DNA of 62,234 nt from Neoroseomonas eburnea. Its GTDB lineage: Bacteria > Pseudomonadota > Alphaproteobacteria > Acetobacterales > Acetobacteraceae. The notes under the pieces are model-generated. The model worked only from the letters and a program-made list of their open reading frames with translations. It did not search any database and had not been told where the DNA came from. How positions within the stretch are numbered: the stretch's first letter is position 1; every line of letters starts with the position of its first letter. A program made the position numbers and the translations under genes. Shown here in pieces: positions 8,975 to 17,754 of the stretch. The stretch is taken from NCBI RefSeq assembly GCF_018129005.1, contig NZ_JAAEDL010000029.1:1-62234 (forward strand), given 5' to 3'.

Positions 8975-8986
8975 ACCGGCCGCCCC
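8955..8986. terminator. Hairpin between convergent genes
   Basis: Perfect 9-bp inverted repeat GGGGCGGCC / GGCCGCCCC with a 14-nt loop, spanning the end of the DUF411 gene and the gap to the convergent gene ending at 8997. There is no T-tract, so termination is inferred from position and stability. Confidence 0.45.
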
Positions 8987-8996
8987 AGGTGATGGT

Positions 8997-10028
8997 TCAG
9001 GACTGCGACCAGGTCACGCCGTTCGGCGTGCGACCGACGCGGAAGCTGCGTCGCACGGCCTGGGTCGCGACATCGATCTCCGTCAGGGTGTCGTCGTAGA
9101 GGTTGGTCACGAAGGCGCGGGTTCCTGCCCCGCAGACCACCACGCCATGAGCGCCACGACCGGTTTCGATCGTGGCGACGACGGTCCCCGTCGCGACGTC
9201 GATCACCGAGGCCGTTGTGCCCGGCGCGCGCCGTGTCCCCTCATTGGCGACATAGAGCAGCCGGCCATCCGGCGTGGCGTAGACCTGTATCGGCCCACGC
9301 CCGACCGGAATGCGGCGCAGCACCCGCCGACTGCGGGTGTCGATCTCGGCGACCGCGTTGGCGTCACGCAGCGAGACATAGGCCCGCGAACCATCCGGCA
9401 GGAAGCCGACCTGCACCGGCGCAGGACCCACCTGGATCCGCGCGGCCTCACGGCCGGCTGCGACATCCACCACCGAAACGGTGCCGTCCTTCACATTGGC
9501 CAGCCACACCTCACGCCCGTCCGGGCTCGGGCGCAGCCCGTGGGGGTAGTCGCCGACCGGCACGCTCGCGACGACCCGGCGCGCCGCGACGTCGACGACC
9601 AGCAGCGCATCCGCCTCCGAGTCCGAGATGAAGGCGCGCTCGCCGGCGGCATCGGCGACGACATGCCCGGGATGCCGCCCGGCGGGGATCTCCGCGACGA
9701 CGCGCGGCGCGGCGCCGGGAACGGTGTCGAGGACGACCAGGCGGCCCTCGGCCCGCGCGTGATCCGAACCGTGCGCGCCCGCGGCGGTCCCGACCACGAA
9801 CAGCCGCCGGCCGTCGCCCACCGCCTGCACGTTGTGCGGCGAGACCGACACGGCGACGGTGGAGATGCGGCCCGATGCGAGGTCCACGGCGCTGATGCTG
9901 GCGCTCCCCTCATCGGCGGTGAAGATCGTTCCAACGCAGTTTTCGGCGGCGCGCGCCGCCGGCGCGGCGAGGAACAGGCCCGCTCCGGCGAGCAGGAGCG
10001 GCAGGTCGCGGCGAGGCAGGACGGACAT
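8997..10028 (-). CDS. Exported YVTN/YncE-type beta-propeller protein
   Basis: A 343-residue protein. ATG 10028 is chosen because AAGGAGAG precedes it and it gives a twin-arginine-like signal ([13 protein letters not shown]...AARA) directly; the upstream extension to 10103 lacks this. The mature protein is a series of about 40-residue blades with repeats such as [16 protein letters not shown] and [16 protein letters not shown], typical of YVTN-family seven-blade propellers, which are usually periplasmic and bind partners or ligands. Its divergent position and its own copy of the metal-regulon element tie it to the copper genes. The biochemical role is unknown. Confidence 0.82.
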   Translation of the reverse strand: MSVLPRRDLPLLLAGAGLFLAAPAARAAENCVGTIFTADEGSASISAVDLASGRISTVAVSVSPHNVQAVGDGRRLFVVGTAAGAHGSDHARAEGRLVVLDTVPGAAPRVVAEIPAGRHPGHVVADAAGERAFISDSEADALLVVDVAARRVVASVPVGDYPHGLRPSPDGREVWLANVKDGTVSVVDVAAGREAARIQVGPAPVQVGFLPDGSRAYVSLRDANAVAEIDTRSRRVLRRIPVGRGPIQVYATPDGRLLYVANEGTRRAPGTTASVIDVATGTVVATIETGRGAHGVVVCGAGTRAFVTNLYDDTLTEIDVATQAVRRSFRVGRTPNGVTWSQS

Positions 10029-10091
10029 GGATCGGCTCTCCTTTGATGGCCGATGAACAACCTCCCGCCACCGCATGTCCCTGCGATGATC

Positions 10092-10109
10092 GCTTCGCGA
10101 CAAAGCATG
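10092..10109 (-). promoter_or_regulatory. Metal-regulon element, minus-strand copy
   Basis: On the - strand CATGCTTTGTCGCGAAGC; the GTC core lies 71 nt before the ATG of the beta-propeller gene. It stands back-to-back with the copy at 10132, 22 bp away, forming a divergent control region for the beta-propeller gene and copZ. Confidence 0.6.
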
Positions 10110-10131
10110 TCCGGAAGCCGCGAGGCGCGCC

Positions 10132-10149
10132 GCAATGCTTTGTCATGAA
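10132..10149 (+). promoter_or_regulatory. Metal-regulon element, copZ copy
   Basis: GCAATGCTTTGTCATGAA, the best match to the copy at 909 (17 of 18). Its GTC core lies 80 nt before the copZ start and 12 nt upstream of the -35-like TTGACC of the CueR-like site. Confidence 0.6.
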
Positions 10150-10156
10150 GCAGGCT

Positions 10157-10178
10157 TTGACCTTCCCACAATGGGAAG
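10157..10178 (+). promoter_or_regulatory. CueR/HmrR-like MerR-family operator
   Basis: A -35-like TTGACC (10157-10162) runs into CTTCCCACAATGGGAAG (10162-10178), a perfect 7-bp inverted repeat CTTCCCA/TGGGAAG spaced by 3. The ACCTTCC...GGAAGG-type dyad next to the -35 hexamer is the known operator form of copper-responsive MerR regulators. The gene downstream is the copper chaperone, as expected. No MerR-family gene is present in the window, so the regulator must be encoded elsewhere. Confidence 0.6.
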
Positions 10179-10223
10179 CCCGAGGCTTCCCGTCATCGGA
10201 ACAAGAACCTCCAGGAGGGTCAG

Positions 10224-10430
10224 ATGCTTCGCTTCAGGATCTCCAACATGGGCTGCGGTGGCTGCGCAAAGGGCGTCACCAAGGTTCTCCGGGCCGTCGA
10301 TCCGGACGCGCAGGTGACGCTCGACCTCGGCACACGCGAGGTCAGGATCCAGAGCCGCGCAGCAGACGCCGAACGCTTCGACCGCGAGCTTCGCTCCGCT
10401 GGCTGGAAGTCGGAGCGGCTGCAGGGGTGA
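10224..10430 (+). CDS. copZ: CopZ-like heavy-metal chaperone (HMA domain)
   Basis: A 68-residue single HMA domain: [22 protein letters not shown] holds the MxCxxC metal-binding loop (C11, C14), followed by the beta-alpha-beta-beta-alpha-beta pattern ending in WKSERL. Cytosolic Cu(I) carriers of this type hand copper to P1B-ATPases and regulators. Ribosome-binding site AGGAGGG precedes the ATG. It follows a CueR-like operator and a regulon element, and the ATPase gene is 2.2 kb downstream. The symbol reflects family membership rather than orthology. Confidence 0.88.
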   Translation: MLRFRISNMGCGGCAKGVTKVLRAVDPDAQVTLDLGTREVRIQSRAADAERFDRELRSAGWKSERLQG

Positions 10431-10442
10431 AGCGGCCCGGCA

Positions 10443-10460
10443 GCAATGTTTTGTCACGAA
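10443..10460 (+). promoter_or_regulatory. Metal-regulon element, DUF305 copy
   Basis: GCAATGTTTTGTCACGAA. Its GTC core lies 74 nt before the chosen ATG of the DUF305 gene. It begins 12 nt after the copZ stop, giving the DUF305 gene its own control site. Confidence 0.58.
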
Positions 10461-10528
10461 GCAACAACACGGACGACGTAGCCTGCCGTTACGCAAGGCA
10501 GGACAATCCGAGCAAGGGAATGCCTTCG

Positions 10529-11110
10529 ATGCCTCGTTTGAAGTCCACTCTCGCCCTCGCTGCCGCGCTGACCGCCGGCCTTGGGGCTGGTGTCTGGGCG
10601 CAGGGCGCCGACCCGCATGGGCATGGCGGCCAGCAGCCGCAGGCGCCGGCGCAGGCGGCGCCGAGCCCCGCACCGCAGGCGCAGCCTGGCGGCGGCATGA
10701 TGATGACGCCGCAGGCCATGCAGCAGATGCACCAGCGCATGATGCAGGGCGGCGGCATGCCGATGGCGCAGATGGCCCCAAGCCAGATGCCGCAGGGGCA
10801 GATGCCGATGGGTCGCATGCCGATGCAGCAGGCAGCCCCCGGCGCCGCCGCGTCACCGTCCACCGCGGCCTTCATGGCGGCCAACGCGAAGATGCACGGC
10901 GACATGGCGATCACCTACAGCGGCAATGCGGACCGCGACTTCGCCGCCAGCATGATCCCGCACCATCAAGGTGCGATCGACATGGCGCGCATCACCCTCG
11001 AATACGCCCAGGACTCAGAAGTGAGGGCCCTGGCGCAGGCCGTCATCACCGCGCAGGAAGCGGAGATTGCGCAGCTTCGCGCCATCCTCGCGCGCCTGCC
11101 GGCGCGCTGA
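10529..11110 (+). CDS. Met/His-rich DUF305 exported protein
   Basis: A 193-residue protein with signal peptide ([17 protein letters not shown]...VWAQ), a His/Pro/Gln linker (DPHGHGGQQ), a Met-rich segment at about 55-105 with many MxxM and MPM pairs, and a C-terminal DUF305 domain ([32 protein letters not shown]) with the conserved HxxM and MIPHHQGA motifs. DUF305 domains adopt a ferritin-like helical fold and occur in copper-resistance loci. The Met-rich part suits Cu(I)/Ag(I) binding in the periplasm. ATG 10529 has AAGGGA 9 nt upstream; ATG 10520 leaves no spacer. Confidence 0.85.
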   Translation: MPRLKSTLALAAALTAGLGAGVWAQGADPHGHGGQQPQAPAQAAPSPAPQAQPGGGMMMTPQAMQQMHQRMMQGGGMPMAQMAPSQMPQGQMPMGRMPMQQAAPGAAASPSTAAFMAANAKMHGDMAITYSGNADRDFAASMIPHHQGAIDMARITLEYAQDSEVRALAQAVITAQEAEIAQLRAILARLPAR

Positions 11111-11122
11111 GGCCACTGGTTC

Positions 11123-11146
11123 CGCGGGCCGGGGACCCGGCCCGCG
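11123..11146. terminator. GC-rich hairpin after the DUF305 gene
   Basis: An 11-bp inverted repeat CGCGGGCCGGG / CCCGGCCCGCG with a 2-nt spacer, 13 nt after the DUF305 stop. There is no T-run, so it may be a weak terminator or an mRNA-stabilising structure. Confidence 0.4.
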
Positions 11147-11176
11147 CCGCGGCACAGCGGAAAGGGGATGATGAGC

Positions 11177-11644
11177 ATGAGCAGCACCGAGCATGGACCT
11201 CTGGCCGACACGATGTGGCACCTGACGGAACTCATGCCCTGGTTCGCCGCCGCAGACGCAGAAGATCCTGCCCATCGCCAACCCATGGGTATCGTGGCGC
11301 TGCGCCGGCTGCAGGGCGACCAGCAAAGCGCGATCGCGGCGCATCTGGCGATGACGCGCAGCGCGGTGGAGCATGCATCACAGGCAGCTACTCGGTTCGC
11401 GACCGCGCGAAATCCGATGGATGCACTCGTCGCACAGACAGGCCTCGGGCTGGCTCTCGCGGAACTGGCCGCGGCGCCGCTGCGGGCTTGGCTCGAGGTC
11501 ATCCCCAGGCTGCACGCATGCTGCATGACCATGGCGAGCGATTCTCCAGCGGATGCTTCCTCGCCACGCGAAGCCGAGGCCGAAGGCGCGAGTCCAGAGA
11601 CGAGAGCCCGAAACGTCGCGATGCCTTCATCCAAACCGACGTGA
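11177..11644 (+). CDS. Hypothetical helical protein, faintly phasin-like
   Basis: A 155-residue soluble, mostly alpha-helical product with no signal peptide. ATG 11177 lies 9 nt after AAAGGGG; ATGs at 11168 and 11171 sit too close to it. The middle (ATRFATARNPMDALVAQTGLGLALAELAAAPLRAWLEVIPRL) recalls the NPxEA...Q helical pattern of phasin proteins that coat polyhydroxyalkanoate granules. The similarity is weak, but a PHA-synthase-like DUF3141 gene lies 4 kb downstream. The C-terminal 40 residues are Ser/Ala/Glu-rich and probably disordered. Function unassigned. Confidence 0.55.
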   Translation: MSSTEHGPLADTMWHLTELMPWFAAADAEDPAHRQPMGIVALRRLQGDQQSAIAAHLAMTRSAVEHASQAATRFATARNPMDALVAQTGLGLALAELAAAPLRAWLEVIPRLHACCMTMASDSPADASSPREAEAEGASPETRARNVAMPSSKPT

Positions 11645-11703
11645 TCGACCGCCAACGCCGCTGAAGACCCCAACAGTCGGGAAGATCCAGAGGAGAAGAT
11701 GTC

Positions 11704-11961
11704 ATGTCCGGCCACGTCCACCATCAGGCCGATCCATCGCCGGAGCCGAGTTTCTGGCGCAGCCGGAGCGGCCTGGTCTTCATCGCCTTCGGCATCGTCG
11801 CAGGGATCTACCTGCTGTTCGAGCACACCGCGCACGTCATTCAGTACCTGCCCTACGGCATCATCCTGCTGTGTCCCCTGATGCACATGTTCATGCACGG
11901 CGGTCACGGTGGACACGCCGGACATGGCGGCAGCAGCAAGGGAACCGGAGACGCCCGATGA
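11704..11961 (+). CDS. DUF2933 small membrane protein
   Basis: An 85-residue protein with one or two short TM segments (GLVFIAFGIVAGIYLLFEHTAHV and YLPYGIILLCPLMHMFMH) and a C-terminal HGGHGGHAGHGG tail. The HxxH...LPYxxxLxCPxMHxFMHGGH pattern is the DUF2933 family, commonly beside copper P-type ATPases. The His/Met/Cys content suggests metal contact at the membrane. Ribosome-binding site GAGGAG lies 8 nt upstream. The stop overlaps the next ATG (ATGA), so it heads a coupled operon with the ICMT-like enzyme and CopB-type ATPase. Confidence 0.82.
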   Translation: MSGHVHHQADPSPEPSFWRSRSGLVFIAFGIVAGIYLLFEHTAHVIQYLPYGIILLCPLMHMFMHGGHGGHAGHGGSSKGTGDAR

Positions 11962-12617
11962 CCAGCATGGAAGGCTACGGCTTCTGGGTGTTCGCGGTCG
12001 CCAATGCTGCGCTCTTCATCGCCTTCGCCTACAGCTTCGCGCGCCCGCTGAACGCGCGGGACTGGCGGAGCTTCGGCGCCTTCTCGGCCTTCATCGTCGC
12101 GCTCTTCGCCGAGATGTACGGCTTCCCGCTGACGATCTACCTGCTCTCCGGCTGGTTGCAGACGCGCTGGCCGGGGGTGAACTGGTTCAGCCATGATGCG
12201 GGCCACCTGCCCGAGATGATGCTCGGGTTCGGCATCAATCCCCATTTCGGGCCGTTTCACCTCCTGAGCACCGCCCTGATCATCGGCGGCTTCTGGCTGG
12301 TGGCGGCGGCTTGGCCGGTGCTGTTCCGCGCCGTGCGCGCCGGGCGCCTCGCAACGACCGGGCCTTATGCGCGGTTGCGGCACCCCCAGTACGCCGGCTT
12401 CATCCTCATCATGACCGGCTTCCTGTTGCAGTGGCCGACGCTGGTGACGCTGCTGATGTATCCGGTGCTGGTCGCGATGTACCTGCACCTCGCCCATCGC
12501 GAGGAGCGCGAGGCGGCCGAACGCTTCGGACAGGAATACGCGGCCTGGCAGGCGCGGGTTCCGGCCTGGTTCCCCCGCCTCGGCGGAGGGGCCTCGGGGG
12601 CCGCCCGATCGTCATGA
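11958..12617 (+). CDS. ICMT/PEMT-family membrane methyltransferase
   Basis: A 219-residue polytopic membrane protein with about five TM helices. The C-terminal [27 protein letters not shown] is the hallmark of the isoprenylcysteine carboxyl methyltransferase/phospholipid methyltransferase superfamily, which binds SAM with the RHPxY segment; [27 protein letters not shown] matches its C-terminal end. The bacterial substrate is unknown. The gene is coupled by ATGA overlaps to the DUF2933 gene before it and the ATPase gene after it, an arrangement I know from copper loci. Confidence 0.8.
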   Translation: MTSMEGYGFWVFAVANAALFIAFAYSFARPLNARDWRSFGAFSAFIVALFAEMYGFPLTIYLLSGWLQTRWPGVNWFSHDAGHLPEMMLGFGINPHFGPFHLLSTALIIGGFWLVAAAWPVLFRAVRAGRLATTGPYARLRHPQYAGFILIMTGFLLQWPTLVTLLMYPVLVAMYLHLAHREEREAAERFGQEYAAWQARVPAWFPRLGGGASGAARSS

Positions 12618-14806
12618 GCAGCGACAGCGGCACCACGGCACACAGGCAAGGACATGAAGGCATGACTGCCGAGCACCATCACGACCATCACCACCATCAG
12701 GGCCATCCTTCGGGCGCCATGACCATGTCCACGCCGACCGAGGGCGCGCATGCCGGAAACGGCCATGCAGGCCATGGCCATGCCGGCCACGATCACGGGG
12801 CCATGGTCGCCGATTTCCGGCGGCGCTTCTGGATCTGCCTGCCGCTGACCCTCGGTGTGGTGCTGCTGTCGCAGCACATCCAGATGCTGGTCGGCCTGCC
12901 AGGCATCATCGCCTTCCCCGGCGACCGCTTGGTCGAGGCGGCGCTCGCCACCGTGGTGTTCTTCTACGGCGGTTGGCCCTTCATCACCGGCCTGTCGAGC
13001 GAAGTGCGCCAGGGCAAGCCGGGGATGATGACCCTGGTCAGCCTCGCCATCGTCTCTGCCTACATCTATTCCGTCGCGGTGTTGGGCGGCCTCGCCGGCG
13101 AGGTCTTCTTCTGGGAAACCGCGACGCTCATCCTGGTGATGCTGCTCGGGCACTGGCTCGAGGCGAAGTCGGTGCTCGGCGCATCCGGCGCCTTGCAGGC
13201 CCTGGTGCGGCTCATGCCTTCGACGGCGACGCGCCTGAGCGCCGACGGCGCGCAGGAGGAAGTGCCGATCGCCGCGCTCAAGCCCGGCGACCTGGTGCTG
13301 GTGCGGCCCGGCGAGAAGGTGCCGACGGATGGCACCGTGACCGAGGGCAGTTCCTCGGTGGACGAGAGCATGCTGACCGGCGAATCCCGCCCGGTGGACA
13401 AGACCGCGGGGGGGCGCGTGGTCGGCGGCTCCGTGAACGGTGACGGTGCGCTGACCGTGCGGATCGACCACACCGGCGGCGAGACCTACCTGTCGCAGGT
13501 GATCCGGCTCGTCGAGCAGGCGCAGGCGACGAGGTCCCGCACGCAGGATCTTGCCAACCGCGCCGCGGGCATCCTGACCTGGGTCGCAATCGGCGTGGGT
13601 GGCGGCACCTTCGTGGTGTGGCTGCTGCTCGGCGCGCCGCTGGCCTTCGCGCTGGAGCGGATGGTGACCGTGATGGTCATCTCCTGTCCGCATGCGCTGG
13701 GGCTTGCGGTGCCGCTGGTGGTCGCCGTCAGCACCGAGCTCACCGCGCGCAACGGGCTGCTGATCCGCGATCGCGCCGCCTTCGAGCGCGCGCGCAGTCT
13801 GCAGGCCGTGGTGTTCGACAAGACCGGCACGCTGACCGAGGGGCGGTTCGGTGTCGCCGCGGTGGTGCCGCTCGGCGCTGGGATGGACGAGGCGGAGGTG
13901 CTGCGCCTCGCCGCCGGGCTCGAGGCGTCCTCGGAGCATCCGATCGCCAAGGGCATCCTGCGCGGCGCGAGCGAGCGCGGCATCGCCCTGCCGGCGGCCA
14001 CCGGGTTCCGCAACCTCCCCGGTGAGGGTGCGCGGGCGACGATCGATGGGCGCGAGATCGAGGTGGTCAGCCCCGGCACGCTGCGCCGGCGCGGGATCGA
14101 CGCCACGGACAGCCGTGTTGCGGCCGAGCAGCAGGCCGGACGCACCGTGGTCTTCGTGGTGGCCGACGGTGTTGTCGCCGGCGCGGTCGCGCTCGCCGAT
14201 GTCGTGCGGCCGGAGAGCCGCGAGGCCGTGCGCCAGCTTCAGGCCCTGGGCCTGCGCTGCATGATGCTGACGGGCGACGCGAAGCCAGTTGCCGAGCAGG
14301 TCGGGCGCGAACTCGGTCTCGACGAGGTGCGCGCGGAGGTGCTGCCGCACCAGAAGTCCGAGGCCGTGCAGGCCATCCAGGCCAATGGCCTCACGGTCGC
14401 CATGGTCGGCGACGGCGTGAACGACGCCCCGGCTCTTGCGCAATCCGATCTTGGCATCGCGATCGGTGCCGGGACGGATGTCGCGGCCGAGGCGGCCGAC
14501 ATCGTGCTGGTGAGGAACGACCCGCGCGACGTCGTGGCGATCCTGGCCCTGGCCCGCGCGACCTACGCGAAGATGGCGCAGAACCTGGCCTGGGCGACGG
14601 GCTACAACGTGATCGCCATCCCGCTCGCCGCCGGCGTGGGGATCCCCTGGGGCTTGCTGCTGACGCCGGCGATGGGCGCGGCGCTGATGTCGCTCTCGAC
14701 CGTGGTGGTGGCGCTGAACGCGCGGTTGCTTGGGCGGCAGGGCGAACATCGGCTGGCCGCCCTGCGGCAGGACATCGCGCGGCGAAACGCCGAGGTGTCT
14801 GCATGA
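12614..14806 (+). CDS. copB: Copper-translocating P1B-type ATPase, CPH (CopB) class
   Basis: A 730-residue inner-membrane ATPase. The N-terminus is a His-rich metal-binding tail ([12 protein letters not shown], then repeated GHAGH) in place of a CxxC HMA domain. The TM metal site is [11 protein letters not shown] with C358-P359-H360, the CPH signature of P1B-3/CopB-type pumps linked to Cu/Ag export. Other hallmarks are TGES in the actuator domain, DKTGT with phospho-acceptor D402, [10 protein letters not shown] (HP motif), MLTGD and [10 protein letters not shown]. The start at 12614 overlaps the methyltransferase stop (ATGA). It is full length. CPx-type Cu(I) exporters would show CPC instead. 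Confidence 0.92.
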   Translation: MSSDSGTTAHRQGHEGMTAEHHHDHHHHQGHPSGAMTMSTPTEGAHAGNGHAGHGHAGHDHGAMVADFRRRFWICLPLTLGVVLLSQHIQMLVGLPGIIAFPGDRLVEAALATVVFFYGGWPFITGLSSEVRQGKPGMMTLVSLAIVSAYIYSVAVLGGLAGEVFFWETATLILVMLLGHWLEAKSVLGASGALQALVRLMPSTATRLSADGAQEEVPIAALKPGDLVLVRPGEKVPTDGTVTEGSSSVDESMLTGESRPVDKTAGGRVVGGSVNGDGALTVRIDHTGGETYLSQVIRLVEQAQATRSRTQDLANRAAGILTWVAIGVGGGTFVVWLLLGAPLAFALERMVTVMVISCPHALGLAVPLVVAVSTELTARNGLLIRDRAAFERARSLQAVVFDKTGTLTEGRFGVAAVVPLGAGMDEAEVLRLAAGLEASSEHPIAKGILRGASERGIALPAATGFRNLPGEGARATIDGREIEVVSPGTLRRRGIDATDSRVAAEQQAGRTVVFVVADGVVAGAVALADVVRPESREAVRQLQALGLRCMMLTGDAKPVAEQVGRELGLDEVRAEVLPHQKSEAVQAIQANGLTVAMVGDGVNDAPALAQSDLGIAIGAGTDVAAEAADIVLVRNDPRDVVAILALARATYAKMAQNLAWATGYNVIAIPLAAGVGIPWGLLLTPAMGAALMSLSTVVVALNARLLGRQGEHRLAALRQDIARRNAEVSA

Positions 14807-14936
14807 GACAGGATGCGCCGGACGGCTTGGTCGCGGTCGGCGACCAGCATGCCCGACACGGCGGATCATCTGCTTGGCCGTCCTGCGTGCCCCATGCCGG
14901 AGCACGCCGGACCGGCTGGATCGAAGGAGGAGTGCC

Positions 14937-15815
14937 ATGTCCGCATACATGACCAGAGGCGGTGCCGCGGTGGCCGCCCTGCTGCTCGCCTGGCCGGTGA
15001 TGGCGCAGCAGCCGCCAGGGGCGGATCCGCACCATCCGGCAGATGCCGCTGCTGCCCCGGGAGCACCGGCGCAGCCGGCTCCATCGACCGCGGCGCCTGC
15101 CGTACCCCGCCCTGGCCCGGGTGGCGGCATGGGGATGATGGGTATGATGGGTGGTGGCCAGGGTGGCATGCCGATGATGATGGGCGGCGGCGAAGGCCGG
15201 CCCGGCATGGGTATGATGAGCCATCATGGCGGCTACGGTTCGCCGATGAACGTCATCATCAATGTCGGCCCTGGCATCCAGGTTGATGTCGAGGATGACG
15301 ACGGCCGCCGTGGTATGGGCCGGCGCGGCATGATGCGCGATGGCATGCCGGGGATGATGGGCGGCGGCATGCCCATGCGGGACATGCCCGGCGGGCCGGG
15401 CGCCGGCATGGGTCCTGGCGGGCCGATGGCCGACCAGATTCACGACCTGCTTGCCGAACGCTTCGAAGGCGGCCTCGCCTTCCTGCGCACGGAATTGCGC
15501 GTCCGGCCCGACCAGGAAGCGGCGTGGAATGCCTTCGCTACCAAGATCCGGGAGGCAGCAACGCGGTTCCGCACCGCGCGCGAGCGCATCTCGGTCCCCG
15601 CCGCCGGTGCTGGGCTCGACCAGCGGCTTGCAGCCCAGGAGGCACGCCTGTCCGCCGAACTCGAGCGCGCCCGAGCCTGCCGCGAGGCGGCTGCTGCCTT
15701 GCTCCCGGCCTTGGATGATGGCCAGCGTCGCACCGTCGAGGCGCTGTCCTGGATCATCGTGCCTGGTGCTGGTCCAGGCCCCATGGCGCGGGGCATGGGC
15801 GGTCCAGCCCGCTGA
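14937..15815 (+). CDS. Met/Gly-rich periplasmic Spy-like protein
   Basis: A 292-residue exported protein; ATG 14937 follows GAAGGAGGAG and gives a signal peptide ending VMAQ. Residues about 55-165 are extremely Met/Gly-rich (repeated GGMGMMGMMGG, GMPMMMGGG, GMMRDGMPGMMGGGMPMRD). The C-terminal 120 residues form a helical domain (DLLAERFEGGLAFLRTELRVRPDQEAAWNAFATKIREA) resembling the Spy/CpxP LTxxQ superfamily of periplasmic chaperones and metal sensors. Massive methionine content suits Cu(I) or Ag(I) sequestration. It is separated from copB by 130 bp and followed by a strong hairpin. Confidence 0.72.
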   Translation: MSAYMTRGGAAVAALLLAWPVMAQQPPGADPHHPADAAAAPGAPAQPAPSTAAPAVPRPGPGGGMGMMGMMGGGQGGMPMMMGGGEGRPGMGMMSHHGGYGSPMNVIINVGPGIQVDVEDDDGRRGMGRRGMMRDGMPGMMGGGMPMRDMPGGPGAGMGPGGPMADQIHDLLAERFEGGLAFLRTELRVRPDQEAAWNAFATKIREAATRFRTARERISVPAAGAGLDQRLAAQEARLSAELERARACREAAAALLPALDDGQRRTVEALSWIIVPGAGPGPMARGMGGPAR

Positions 15816-15821
15816 GACGCC

Positions 15822-15860
15822 CCGCTGCCGGCGGGCGCATGCCCCGCCGGCAGCGGCTTT
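15822..15860 (+). terminator. Rho-independent-type terminator
   Basis: A perfect 14-bp stem CCGCTGCCGGCGGG / CCCGCCGGCAGCGG with a 7-nt loop, 6 nt after the Spy-like stop, followed by CTTTCCT. It is the strongest terminator-like hairpin seen in the metal island and probably ends the copB-region transcript. Confidence 0.65.
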
Positions 15861-15882
15861 CCTCCAACTGGGATAGTGGTCG

Positions 15883-17649
15883 ATGCATGGTCCGGCAACG
15901 AAGCTGACGCAGCGTCCCTTGGAGCCGCCAGCGGTCCCAGGGCCTGGCGATGCCTGGGCCTACGGCATGGACGCCTGGAAACGCTCGATCCTGTTCTGGG
16001 ACGCGCTCCGCGAACGCGCGAACGACGTGCTGGAACGCGAAGCCTCGGGCGCGCCGGACGTACTCGCGTTCCGGCATGAAACGCTGCTCGACGCACGCCG
16101 CTTCGAGCAGCCGGTCAACTATGCCCTCCTCCGCATCACCGCCTACGGAACGGACGAGGCAGACCATTGCCTCGATCCCGACAAGCCACCGCTGATCGTC
16201 ATGGACCCGCGCGCGGGCAACGGGCCAGGCATCGGTGGCTTCCGCCGCGCGTCGGAGCTGGGCATCGCCCTGCACGAAGGTTATCCGGTCTACTTCGTCA
16301 GCTTCTTCCCTGCGCCCTGTCCCGACCAGACTCTGATCCATGTGCTGCATGCGCTGCGCCGCTTCGCGGATGAGGTGATCGCGCGGCATCCGGGCAAGCT
16401 GCCAATCCTCTACGGTAACTGCCAGGCGGGTTGGGCGGCCATCCTGCTCGCGCTGCACTGCAAGGGCGCGCTCGGGCCCGTGGTCCTCAACGGTTCGCCG
16501 CTCTCCTACTGGTCCGGCGAACCCGGAGTAAACCCGATGCGCCTGGCTGGCGGGCTGACAGGCGGCATCTGGCCGGTGCGACTACTCGCCGATCTCGGCG
16601 ACGGCCAGTTCGACGGCGCCTGGCTCGTGCAGAACTTCGAGATGCTCAAGCCAGAGAACACGCTGTGGGAGAAGTACGCAGCGTTATTCCAGGATCCGAT
16701 CGGCGAGCACGATCGCTTCCTCGCCTTCGAGCGCTGGTGGCACGGCTTCTATGCGCTGAGCCGAGAAGAGATCACTGCCATCGTCCGCCATCTCTTCATC
16801 GGCAACGAACTCGAGCGTGGTGTGCTGGATCTCGGCGACGGCGTACCTATCGATCTTCGGAGCCTGAAGAGCCCGCTGGTCGTCTTCACCTCCTACGGCG
16901 ACGACATCAGCCCGCCGCACCAGTCGCTGGCCTGGATCCGGCGCGTCTACCGCAGCACCGAAGAACTGAAGGCTTCAGGGCAGCGCATCGTCTACCTCAT
17001 CGACAGGAAGGTCGGACATCTCGGCATCTTCGTGTCGGCGTCGGTCGCCCGCTTCGAGCACCGGGCTATCCTGGAAGCCCTGCCGGACGTCGACGCGCTC
17101 GACCCCGGGCTCTACGAAATGATCATCGACAATCCCACAGGCGATCCCAACTGCCATCGCCCGCAGTATCGTATCGCCTTCGAGGCTCGGCGGATCGAGG
17201 ATCTTCCGTTCGACGCGCCACCAGCGTCCTTCGAGCACGTGCGCCGGCTTTCGGAGGCGATGGATCAGGCCTACGGGGTGTTCGTCTCCCCCTGGGTCCG
17301 CGCCATGTCGAATCCGGTCGCGGCCGCGATGCTGAAGTGGCTGCATCCGATGCGCAGCAGCCGCTATCTGCTCTCGGAGAAGTTCGTTCCCTGGATGTAC
17401 GGCGTCGCGACCCTCGCCGGCCACGTTCGCAGCGAGGGCGCTGGCTTGCCGACCGACAGCCCCTGGCGGACGATGGAGCAGGCGGCCATCGAGCAGACGA
17501 CCGTGACTGTCAGGACCATGCGTCGACTCCGCGACATCAGCTTCGAGTTTGGCTTCCGCGCCCTCTATGGCGACCTGCCGGGCATCGGGACATCAGGCGG
17601 GTCTTCCCGGCAGCAGGCCGCGCCGGGGCAGTCCTCACCCTCCCGCTAG
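15883..17649 (+). CDS. DUF3141 alpha/beta-hydrolase (PHA synthase-like)
   Basis: A 588-residue cytosolic protein of the DUF3141 family, related to the PhaC/alpha-beta hydrolase fold. The nucleophile elbow reads ILYGNCQAGWA (G-x-C-x-G with Cys, as in PHA synthases); downstream, SYGDDISPPHQ and GHLGIF supply the probable Asp and His of the triad. Substrate is not known for DUF3141; polyester-related acyl chemistry is only suggested by the Cys elbow. It starts 67 nt after the terminator and so is probably its own transcript. Its presence amid copper genes is notable, as is a weakly phasin-like ORF upstream. Confidence 0.78.
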   Translation: MHGPATKLTQRPLEPPAVPGPGDAWAYGMDAWKRSILFWDALRERANDVLEREASGAPDVLAFRHETLLDARRFEQPVNYALLRITAYGTDEADHCLDPDKPPLIVMDPRAGNGPGIGGFRRASELGIALHEGYPVYFVSFFPAPCPDQTLIHVLHALRRFADEVIARHPGKLPILYGNCQAGWAAILLALHCKGALGPVVLNGSPLSYWSGEPGVNPMRLAGGLTGGIWPVRLLADLGDGQFDGAWLVQNFEMLKPENTLWEKYAALFQDPIGEHDRFLAFERWWHGFYALSREEITAIVRHLFIGNELERGVLDLGDGVPIDLRSLKSPLVVFTSYGDDISPPHQSLAWIRRVYRSTEELKASGQRIVYLIDRKVGHLGIFVSASVARFEHRAILEALPDVDALDPGLYEMIIDNPTGDPNCHRPQYRIAFEARRIEDLPFDAPPASFEHVRRLSEAMDQAYGVFVSPWVRAMSNPVAAAMLKWLHPMRSSRYLLSEKFVPWMYGVATLAGHVRSEGAGLPTDSPWRTMEQAAIEQTTVTVRTMRRLRDISFEFGFRALYGDLPGIGTSGGSSRQQAAPGQSSPSR

Positions 17650-17669
17650 GGTCTTCCGCTCGACGCCCA

Positions 17670-17688
17670 GACATCTTTTGTCATCAAG
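17670..17688 (+). promoter_or_regulatory. Metal-regulon element, multicopper oxidase copy
   Basis: GACATCTTTTGTCATCAAG. Its GTC core lies 73 nt before the ATG of the multicopper oxidase gene. A weaker CAATGTTTCGTC follows at 17717. Confidence 0.58.
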
Positions 17689-17754
17689 CTGAAAGCCTGC
17701 GGTCTCGTTCGGCGACCAATGTTTCGTCGTCGCTCTCCTTCGAGGAACCGAGAC

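Noticed and set aside
12365..15208. Open frame of 947 codons on the - strand opposite copB
   Set aside because: Shadow of the ATPase and Spy-like genes caused by high GC at third positions; no start context or motif.
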